64,000 nucleotides of DNA from Margaritispora aquatica (taxonomy: Eukaryota; Ascomycota; Leotiomycetes; Helotiales; Discinellaceae), in contig VJWN01000001.1 in the NCBI GenBank assembly GCA_007644065.1, forward strand, positions 2,618,340 through 2,682,339, read 5' to 3'. The notes beneath the pieces were generated by a model. That model saw nothing but the letters and a program-made list of their open reading frames with translations, made no database searches and was not told the origin of the DNA. Positions within the stretch are counted from its first letter, which is position 1. The number at the start of each line of letters is the position of its first letter. Shown here piece by piece: positions 36,107 to 44,756 of the stretch. The position numbers and the translations under genes were made by a program.

Positions 36107-36933
36107 TCGGCGCGAATTGTGTTTAAATCGATATGGCGTGCAATGCTGATCGCCAAGTACACACTGTGGCCTTAACAATTGAACGCCCCCAGCTCTTCAT
36201 CCCAAGTGATTCATGTGCTACATTTGCCGAGCGCAAAGCTGACGTGCATGATTCGTGATTTTTCTCAAAATGCAATAGCAATCACAAATAAAGCCCCGCC
36301 ATTTCCGTCACACATACAGCGTCGCCTCAAAGCAACTTAACAATCTCTGACACTTCAACACCCACCAGGCAACTATTCGACGAGTCTCCTGCTCTTGCTC
36401 CCGAGGGATGGGTTCCAAGATTCCTTTCCAAAGAAAAGAAACTTTTGATGCCTTGCGAATCACAAACAATCGGAGCCGTAGCAGAGCAATGGAGATGAAT
36501 AAAGAGCATTGTATTGGGTCAAAGGACAGCATCAATACTGAAAACTCAGTATATAGTGGCTTCTTTTGTTCTTGTTTGACTATCATGGTTCCATGGCTTG
36601 CTCACTTCCACTTTTTAGTTCTACTTTCGGGGTATCAAAGTCAAGAGGTTGGATGGTTTTTTATTATGTAGGCCATATCAAGTCTCAAATTACAAGTTTT
36701 GGGGTGGAAAAGTCTCGAAAACAAAATCTTCCAAATACCTCGAACTTAGGTGCACCAACCATCATGTCCAAATAGCCAGCAACTAAACTTGCTACTTTTC
36801 TCACTTTCCTCGCTACCATCATCTCATTGCGTGACTTTAGCCTCGTCAAAAAAGAAAAATCTACCCCCCAAAAAATATGGTTCTCTACATTTAACAATGC
36901 AGGGCGATGAACTCAAGAGAAGAATCAAAGGAA

Positions 36934-37014
36934 CTCTCTGACGGGGAGTCGAACCCCGATCTCCCGCGCTTTGTGCTTGACAAGCGGAAATCATGACCGT
37001 TAGACCATCAAAGA
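36934..37014 (-). tRNA. tRNA-Asp (GTC) with a 9-nt intron
   Basis: Reading the minus strand from 37014: acceptor stem TCTTTGA/TCAGAGA (one G-U pair) plus discriminator G, D arm TGGTCTAACGGTCA, anticodon stem TCCGC/GCGGG with loop TTGTCAC (anticodon GTC at 36979-36981), and T arm CGGGGTTCGACTCCCCG with a perfect B box. The nine bases 36969-36977 interrupt the loop after position 37, the canonical intron site. Without them the tRNA is 72 nt. A T6 run about 60 nt downstream (plus-strand A-run at 36870-36875) may end transcription. Confidence 0.93.
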
Positions 37015-37818
37015 TGTTTGTTGTTTTATTGGATGAAGACGGTGGTAGGAGGTGGATTTTTCAATGCGTGAAATGTGCGTTCGGAGTGGGGTGGGGAGGG
37101 GACTAGGGAGGGGCTCGCTTAGCGGCCAGAACCAGGACGGGGGGATGGGGATTGGGAGGCGTTGATGCGTTGGGAGGAGGGGGACGAGTGGATAAAGTAA
37201 GGTAAGGTAGAAAGATGAGTTGTGTTGGACGAGAGGATTGATGATTAAGTGTAGGGTTGCTTGAGTCTGGGATACAAAGGTATGGTTTTGAAGAAAAAAT
37301 ATATATATATATATATATATATATACTCAGAAGTCAAGAGTGAATAAGTATAACACTACCTTCACGCAAAACAACACAATAATAAACACACGAAAATAAG
37401 CGTGGTGGTAAATGATAAAAACTATTTACTTGGACAATATTATACATATCCACGCTCGACCAAACAATTGCCGCCTATCATTTGGAATTGCAAAATTAAC
37501 AGGTAGTAGCTTTCTACACAGTAAGATCCAAAACAAAGTCAAGCAAACAGTGTTTTCAACAATTCAATCTAGCTTCTCGCCATGCAACAATGGAAAGTGC
37601 AAGTGAAAAATGGGCGGTGCCAAAACTTGCCTCCGAAATATCCTCTAGCATAGACTTCAGGCGATTTATGCGTTTGTCTGTCTCTTGCCAATTCGGTGGG
37701 GCAGTTCAGACGAATATGCAAAAAACGACAAAGCCAACTCATTACAGAGAAGTCCCATGTCGTCCCACCTTCCAGTGTGGGTGGTGAATGAGCGCTTCTG
37801 CGAAGAAGCCAACATTCC
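37015..37818. other. intergenic; contains an (AT)n tract
   Basis: An uninterrupted (AT)n run of about 25 bp lies at 37299-37324. G-rich sequence precedes it (37080-37180). No coding frame is recognised; the right end is the 3' flank of the kinase relic. Confidence 0.6.
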
Positions 37819-39869
37819 TCATCTAGAAATGCTATGCTTGGTAATAGTTCTCTCTGGTGGGTTCAATAAATTCTCGACTATGCGCCACATACTAGACTTC
37901 CCAGCGACAGGCAACGGTTGTCGTTCTGTGTACTTTTGTGCCGCAGTACCAGCAAAATCTGCCCTCGTACTTCGCTCATTCAGCGGTGTATGGTAAGAGT
38001 TGACCTCTGGGTTTGGTTCTTTGTGAGTCGGATTTGACCGCCCGTTACGCCCAAGTGGTTCTGGAACAGATTGCTTCGACTGAGCTCTTGATCCATCGGC
38101 TCGTCGAGTCACATCTGGAGAATATTCCAAAGACTTATTTTCTCTCGGGGTGGAAAACTGGCTTGTATATGATAGGCCTGTGCCATTAGCATTAGATTTC
38201 AGAAATGTTAAAGAGTCTATGTCGTTCGATTCTAGCTCCCGGTTCCCGGTGATGGCATGTTGGCTTTGCTCTCCTTGTTTCTCCATCTTAGTGACGTTTG
38301 TTTGGTGTTCAGCTATCCAGGTCCAGTGGCCTGTATGCTCTCGGGAGGATTCACTCGGACTCTTAGGAATATCGTGAGTAGCTGATGCAGATCTCTCACT
38401 AGTAAGGGCACTCCCAGAATTTTGAGTAGGGGATGTATATGAATGTGGTTTTTGGCGCATATGCGATGTTTTACCCTTCTGTTCTTGTTCTTGCCTTTTG
38501 GAATCGGCAGCGGAGTCTGGATGTCCCTCATTCATCACATCCGTCATTTCCATCTTCCTGAGACTAGCATCAGGATTTCCCCGCTGACTGAGTTCGGCTG
38601 TGCCGTCTGAGCTAAATTGAAACTCCCCGGCTTCGAAATCCTTCAATGGCAGAGGAATCGGTGAAAGATGGGCAGGTAAAAATGGTTTGGTGTGAGAAAC
38701 CATGGCAGGTCCGTCTTGGCCGTCTTTGTGAGACTTGGTGTTCATTTCAACATTTTGACTGTCTTTCTTTTGATTGCGAACTAGAGAAATATGGAGCCAT
38801 GGTGCTTCAACAATATTTTTAAACGCCGGTCGGTTCGTGGGAAGTGGCACCAGAATAGATTTGACAAATTTGATACCTTCAGGACTGATTCTCTTCGCGA
38901 GTGGTGCTTCCGGGAAAGGTCCTCCTCTGCATAGCGCAATAAGATCTCTAGGATACTTCAAAAACAGCACTTGTGCAGCCATTATCTCGTAGATAACACA
39001 TCCAAAAGACCACACATCACATGCATTCGTGTAAGTGTCGGACTCTTCATCCTCACCGTCTACGTAGTGAGAAACCTCCGGTGCAAGATAATTTGGCGTG
39101 CCTGTAGACGTTCGAAGGACTGTGCCTGAATTTGATACCCGTTTTGAGATGCCAAAATCGCCTATCTTGATCCACAAGTGCGGTCTCCTCTGCACCATGA
39201 AAATATTCTTGAAGGTAATTGTATTAGCCTGCTGAGAACTACAACAGAAGGGATAGCGGCATTTGTACCTGAGGTTTTAGGTCTCTATGAGCAAAGCTCT
39301 CTTCATGCATGATCTTCAAGCCAGTGGCCAGCTGTAAAGAAATTGCCCTCGCATCATCCTCGCTCAGATCCAGTGATATATATCGATCAAGAGGCCCATT
39401 GGCAATGTATTCCATAGCAATGAAAATGCTATCTCTATTTTCGTACCAACCGAAAAACTTAACAAATACTCCATAATCCAGGAACTAGACGGGCTTAGCA
39501 GCTGCTAACTTTATCCAACTTGTTTCATTGGGAGGAAGTTCCATACCTTCTGATGTGTAAATTTGTGAGTGCAATTAATTCTTGCCGAAAATCGAGCTTT
39601 GCATATTTCATTTTTGCCTTATACAACTGCTTCACAGCTCTGTAGTTATACGTACTACATTCTTGATCATCAATCCGTTGCTGCAAGTGAATGGTTCCAA
39701 ATGTGCCAAAGCTGAGCTCAGGTTCTTAAGGATGCCATGTCTCTATTAGCGCAACCTTCCGAAATCCTTTAGCCCTATCGACCTTGTACGTTGTATGTAT
39801 GACCTTCTCAGGGTTGTGTTCAAATATGGTAAGATATTTGTAGTCTTCTAGGTCATCGATAACGGACAT
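37819..39869 (-). pseudogene. serine/threonine protein kinase, inactivated (one nonsense, one frameshift)
   Basis: Exons 39547-39869, 39269-39484 and 37819-39207 follow clear splice signals. Kinase motifs in order: a glycine-rich loop (FGTFGTIHL) with the AVKQL lysine in exon 1; the FIAMEYI hinge and catalytic loop HRDLKPQ ending exon 2; then N in exon 3 with KIGDFG, the GTPNYLAPE activation segment and DVWSFGC. A long Ser/Gln-rich tail follows. All catalytic residues are present, so the ancestor was an active kinase. Two lesions are visible. A TAA at 39726-39728 follows ETWHP (CAA expected as the simplest source). Near 39563 one base is missing: the frame after IALT shifts, and the shifted frame reads FTHQK up to the donor, which would join exon 2 in phase. 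Exons 2 and 3 remain open, so loss looks recent. The alternative is assembly error. Confidence 0.8.
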
Positions 39870-40433
39870 CGTCGCGAAAGGCGGCTACGAAGCGCAGCAA
39901 CGATTGGTATAGTTGACTGTAAGCACCTGTCCAAAAACTACTATTAGCGATCGCCACGTCCATAGAGCTGCGCAACATGCCTGGCTCACCTTTTCATTGC
40001 CCTAGCCATCAGATGAGCTGTGTAATCAAAATTGCTTTCACCATCTAGGTTACGACCTGAGGTGGGCATGATCTGAACACCACTACTCAGCCTCGCCCTG
40101 CACACATTTGCAGCACACAGCACAGAGTCTGCAACTATGAAGTAGGTACCGTCTTTGACAATCAGTACTCATCTAAGAAGAATGTAACAAAATTGCAATT
40201 TTGCTCCCTCCATCCTTTGCAAGAATGCTGGTATTTCTATAACCGATTATACGTCAGACCGATCAGGGACTATTAAACAAACCGAGCTTTCTGCTACAAA
40301 TGTATATCTTACCTATTATACCTTGGAGTAAACTAATGTACTGAGAAGCACTTCATCTCGTCGGAGCTCTTAGCCAGAGTAAACATTGTCTGATAGTTAG
40401 CGAAGGAACTCTCCTCTCCTGATCCGATTCATT
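39870..40433. promoter_or_regulatory. divergent intergenic region between the two relic genes
   Basis: 564 bp separate the start codons of the kinase relic (-) and the pseudokinase relic (+), a shared-promoter arrangement. No specific element is recognised. Confidence 0.5.
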
Positions 40434-42044
40434 ATGGAAATTGGTGTTTCGGTTGTCAACTTGGCCGATATATGTATTAGGCAATTAATTTTACAACCTC
40501 TTAGATCTAGAATGCTCGCTAATATCAATAGGTACGGAACTCTTCTCGTCAAGACCTGCAAGTCGTACAAGCACGCAGATCAAGAAGTTAGAGAGTCGAT
40601 CTTGTTGATTGAAAGTCGATGGATTAAGATTCAACGCCAATTACAGCTTCTTCGAGAAGTCTCATCTAGCCTCGACGATGATTACTAAATCTATCAGCAA
40701 TCCGTCTTACAAGTGCTTCATGGGAAGGTTCAATCAGCCATAACTTTGGTAAGTAGTGTGTTTGGCAGTGCAGACAACGAGATTTTAGTAAAGAATGTTT
40801 CTTCTAAGAAAGGAGCGACAAAACGAGCGAAATATGCAGTCTGGGTCAAGAGTAGTCTCAAATCCGTCTTGATTGATTTGAAGGACTGGAGTGAGGTTTT
40901 TGATGTTTCTTGGTACCTCATTATACGGCTTGCAAGCAAGAGCTTGGATGACGCTCTACTACCAGTCGCAGCAATGGAAGGGGATCCACTTTCCACAGTC
41001 AAAGACTTGAGAAATGCCATTAAGACCAGCTTCAGCGAGGAGAACAACATTATTGAGAGTACAACAGTATTTCTTGATGCAAATTTGTTTAGTAAAGACC
41101 AGGCGTCTTTGTCAAACTCAGCATCGGAGATCTGGTCCAACACAGCTCTCAAGACTCGTTATCTTGTTGATGAGCCCACACACACCTCCAATGTTGCAGA
41201 TATCTGTAGGCTTGCCAAAATCCTGAGGAAGATTGATCCAATGACATTTGGAATAATGGGTTGTGAAGGAGTGTTGAAGACAATTGGCGACACTGAATCA
41301 CCGTTGATATACAGACTTGTTTTCAATCAACCTCGAGCTTGAGAAGATCCCCAATACCTACGAGCTTCTCTTGAAGCTCTGTGTAGCGGATACTCATTGG
41401 ACGAACGCTTGTCCTTGGCACAGCGAATAGCCAAAGCAGTGATGTTCATACACTCTTCAGGCTTTGTTCACAAAAATATTCGCCCGGAAACAATTTTGAT
41501 ATTTAGGGATCAGGGGAGTCGAGACCTTCAAGCTTTCTTGACAGGATTCGAAAACTTCCGCTTAGCAGTGGGAAAGACCTCATATCAAGGGGATGATCAC
41601 TGGCAAAAGAATATATATCGGTACCCAACACGGTAGGGAACAAAGCCAGAGTCGGACTACACTATGTAGCACGATATATACTCTCTTGGCGTTTGCCCCT
41701 TGGAGATTGGAATGGGAAATTCTTTTGTACTTTACAAGACTGGCAAAGAAGACCCACAACCAAGCCCAAGCATCCTGATAGCTACCGATTCTTCGATCAA
41801 AGATACTCGCAAAAGAGCGTTCGAAACAAAACGAGCTCTGGTAAATTTGGCACGAGAAGAACTGCCTGCTAGAATGGGAAGAAGATATACTGAAACAACG
41901 GTGACTTGCTTGACCTGCCTGGACAAAACTGATAACGCATTCGGGGACGAAAAGGATTTTCTGGATGAAAATGGTGTTCTTGTAGGTGTGAGATATATTG
42001 AAAAGGTATTGTTTCCTCCTGAGTATATCATGGAACATGACTAA
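40434..42044 (+). pseudogene. helical-domain + pseudokinase (MLKL-like architecture) with four in-frame stops
   Basis: One frame runs from ATG 40434 to TAA 42042 without indels but with stops at 40686 (TAA), 41340 (TGA), 41634 (TAG) and 41667 (TAG). The N-terminal third is a predicted helical domain (VNLADICI, SYKHADQEVRESILLIESRW, LLREVSSSLDDDY), resembling the HeLo-like N-terminal domains of fungal kinase-like proteins. The C-terminal half is kinase-like, but the catalytic loop reads HKNIRPET (normally HRDxKxxN) and the DFG region reads LTGFENF, so it would be a catalytically dead pseudokinase. It ends with the conserved-looking LAREELPARMG and VTCLTCLDK segments. A 51-bp in-frame stretch (40481-40531) looks like a GC-AG intron. 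Each stop is one C-to-T change from CAA, CGA, CAG and CAG. Family naming is inference; the stops are direct observation. Confidence 0.75.
40481..40531 (+). other. probable GC-AG intron of the pseudokinase relic
   Basis: AG/GCAATT donor, a GCTAATATC branch-like site and AATAG acceptor. Removing 51 bp keeps frame and brings ADICIR directly next to YGTLL, a better domain sequence than with the intervening 17 residues. A GT donor six bases upstream would break the frame. Confidence 0.5.
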
Positions 42045-42397
42045 ATAAAGCAGGTTTTGACAGTACTCCTCGATATCAAGCTTTGAGAGATTGAGGTAGC
42101 TGCTCGAAGGGTAGAGGATTTCTCAACTCAATTTGGAGACTCAGTGAAATGTATTTTGAATTGGTCATGCAACACGTATGTTTAAGCTTAAATCTCTAGC
42201 GGCTAGGATCTGGGTAGTTTGTCTTGGCGTACCTAGCTCTAAAATAGCAGGCACTTGTTTCGGTGCTGTACATTTGAAATCCTCCTTTATTTATCATTAC
42301 CATTTAACGAAGCTTTATTTCCATATTACTGGTCAAAAAGCAACCTATTGCCCCCTTGAAAACGAAACATTTAAGCATACTGTACAATAACGGCATT
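42045..42397. other. intergenic
   Basis: 353 bp of AT-rich sequence between the pseudokinase relic and the start of the lipocalin-like gene; a short frame at 42178-42390 shows nothing recognisable. Confidence 0.6.
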
Positions 42398-43021
42398 ATG
42401 GCAGACAACACAACGCCCTCTAGCCAGCCCACCACCCAGACAAACATCGCTCACTCTATCTCCCTTCGCTCACCCATCAAATATGGTCTCCCCTCAACAT
42501 TCGAGGCACCTCCCCTGGAATGGCTAGTCGGAACCTGGTCTGTGACACACAGCACTCTTCCCATGTGGCGCAAAGCTAAAAACGTCCGCATAACCTATTC
42601 TCTAATACCACCATCACCTTCCAACCCCTCCGGTCCCACGTTGCTCGACGACACAGTCTCCTCCGTGCCAACCGCCAAAACATGGCTTCCGCAGCCGAAA
42701 GACATACACGGTATCGATACGCCGGATGGAGAGGGTGCGTGGAATTGGAGGGGCAAGGGTTGGTTGAAGATCGCGAGCAGTCATTGGGAGGTGTTGGGAT
42801 GGGGAGAGAGTGAGAAAGGAGGACAGAAGGAGAGGTGGGTGGTCACTTGGTTTGCGCCCAGTATGTTCACGCCTGCTGGGTTGGATGTATACTGTGATCG
42901 GAAGGAGGGTATGAGTGAGGGATTGTATGGGGATATATTGACTGCGCTAGGGGGGCTGGAGGCAGTTGATCTGACGGCACTAGTGAAGTCAGATATGTTG
43001 CCTGTAAAGATTGAATACTAG
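42398..43021 (+). CDS. lipocalin-like (calycin) protein
   Basis: Single-exon frame of 207 residues from MADNTTPSS. After a polar N-terminus comes PPLEWLVGTWSVTHSTLPMW, the G-x-W start of a lipocalin/calycin beta barrel, and then alternating beta-rich segments with Trp pairs (GAWNWRGKGWLKIASSHWEVLGWG, WVVTWFAP). Small fungal lipocalin-like proteins are cytosolic ligand binders of unknown ligand. No signal peptide. An in-frame ATG 14 codons upstream exists, but the extension looks like leader sequence. Confidence 0.75.
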   Translation: MADNTTPSSQPTTQTNIAHSISLRSPIKYGLPSTFEAPPLEWLVGTWSVTHSTLPMWRKAKNVRITYSLIPPSPSNPSGPTLLDDTVSSVPTAKTWLPQPKDIHGIDTPDGEGAWNWRGKGWLKIASSHWEVLGWGESEKGGQKERWVVTWFAPSMFTPAGLDVYCDRKEGMSEGLYGDILTALGGLEAVDLTALVKSDMLPVKIEY

Positions 43022-43166
43022 GAAGTGAAAATGTTTGATCAGTCAGGATGGCATGGCACAATTAGCTGGCTAATTGGGTGGCTGGAATGGTTGGTAATTT
43101 TATTTTGGTTGCTGCTGTTGGAAAGATACCATTGTTCAAGAATATATTAGAATATAGATATAATGT

Positions 43167-44270
43167 CTACTCACGATGCCGTTGGCTATGGCTATGGCTA
43201 TGGTTATGTCGACGTCTCTCTCTACCATCTTCTCGATGTGAACTTCGCCTCGACTCCTTATGATGATGTCTCTCCTCTCTACTCCCGTCATGATGTCTGT
43301 GCTTCCTCGAACTTTCTCTTTCTCTGCTTCGCTCACGATTCCTTTTCGACCTATCTTCATCAAGTCGGAAGTCCTCAAGATCACTTTCGTCATCCCGATG
43401 TTTCCTCTTTCGTGATTTTCGCGTCTCGGCTTCTTCAAGCTCACATATTTCTCTTTCCTTGTCCTTCAACCATGCTTCTCTCTCCATCTTAACTTGCCTT
43501 ACTTGTTTCGCACCAGCTTTCATCATGGCTAGGGGGTCATTTGAGACTATCCTCGCTGCATCTCTCTCCTTCCGTCGTGGATCCACTCTTCCAAATGCGT
43601 TCTTGCCAGGAATATCTTCTTCGACTGTGGCTTTCGACGAGCCGCTCTTCGAATACCAAGGTGCAGCGGAGAGCTCCTCTCTTAACCCGGCCGCATTTGA
43701 GAATCGCATCGTATACTGATCCTCGTACTCTTTCTTCTTTCTAGCAGCCTCTTTCTCAACTTCTGGATGTTTTTCGATTGCCTGAGGGAACAAGTCAATG
43801 TGTCCTCTGTGATCCACTAGTGGTGCGTTCGACTCCTTTCGAAGTACAATCTGTTTATTTGCGTCTGCAGAAGATCTCTGATCTGCTGCTAATCGCATCT
43901 CAAAGTCTGTATCACTCTCGCCGGCTCGCTTTCGCCGCTTTGGTTCCCTGCCCGAGCCATGATCTCGAGCCTCTCGTTTCTCAGATGTGATTTGTTCTAA
44001 CGGTGCCTGTTCGATCGCCAACGGGGTAGGTATTTCTCCCCTAAGAATTTGTAGTCGCCGCTCAGCATCGCGTTCTTGCATACGCTGCTCTTCAGCATCT
44101 TCCTCCGCTTTGGCAATCGCTTCATCGCGTTTAACTTTCTCGATATTTGCGACATTGTAGACGTTCCATGATTTCTTGCCTAGGAGGTGACTGTGCAACA
44201 TTAGTAAAGATGATATCTCAGGCGAGAAAGATTGAGGTAACACTGCGCTAACTTAGACTTACAGTGGCAT
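43167..44270 (-). CDS. Cir_N-domain protein with Arg/Ser/His-rich tail (LENG1-like)
   Basis: Exons 44263-44270 and 43167-44190 (72-bp intron, GTAAGT...CACAG) give 343 residues. The start MPLHLLGKKSWNVYN followed by NIEKVKRDEAIAKAEEDAEEQ is the Cir_N domain (N-terminus of the CBF1-interacting corepressor), found in LENG1 and several spliceosome-associated proteins. The rest is charged coiled-coil, then a C-terminal tail dominated by Arg, Ser, Glu and His, as in splicing factors. A nuclear, RNA-processing role is inferred. The tiny eight-base first exon is supported because only it supplies the family's MPLHLLGKKSW start. It is divergent from SEC18. Confidence 0.88.
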
Positions 44271-44756
44271 TATTGGGACCTTGAGTTCGTGGTTTGCAAC
44301 TTGGAGGAAGAAATCCAAGTCAAGGCTGAGACCCTGAAGTCGAGGCTGCGGTTGGGCTGCTGTGGGGAAAGTGGCTGCAGCGGGGTTGGAGCTCGAGAGG
44401 GCGAAACCGATCGTCAGCGCTTTGTCTCCGCCAGCTGCCGATGCCAAACCAGACAGAGACAGAAGACGAAGCAAAACAGGAACACACCAGTTTGGGATCT
44501 TCATATTGTGCACGTCTTGGATACACATTCACGAAGCAGCCAGTTGTTATATTTGTTAGTAAAGGCATATCTGTTCTTGCAGGCAAGGAGTCATATTCTA
44601 AGGACAGTTTCTGCGCATTCTAGCCTTCGCAAGGCTACTAAGCTGCTACCTACTCGCCCTTTGAACAGTTTGTAGTTTACCTGGCACCTACTTAAAGCAC
44701 CGCACGGTTCTCTTGTCTTCTTCACCTTTGAATCTTGGACAGAGCCTGTGGACAAC
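44271..44756. promoter_or_regulatory. divergent promoter region, Cir_N gene / SEC18
   Basis: 486 bp between the two start codons; the two genes are head to head. No specific element identified. Confidence 0.55.

Larger units (their letters stand above)
29437..36933. other. 7.5-kb region without a convincing protein gene; many simple repeats
   Basis: Covers the promoter side of the LTE1-like gene and continues to the tRNA-Asp. It contains G-runs at about 29834-29843, 29930-29937 and 29987-29996, a (GGTGGTA)n block near 30067-30097, a GGACACCCT repeat (30277-30306), a (GATCTT)n block near 31021-31043, (TGTCC)n near 31678-31698 and the tetranucleotide arrays listed separately. Open frames such as 32219-32845 and 34190-34933 (+) are compositional: they overlap other open frames and show only low-complexity or basic sequence. 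One frame at 33525-33821 (-) is listed on its own. No transposon domain or inverted repeat was recognised. Confidence 0.5.
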
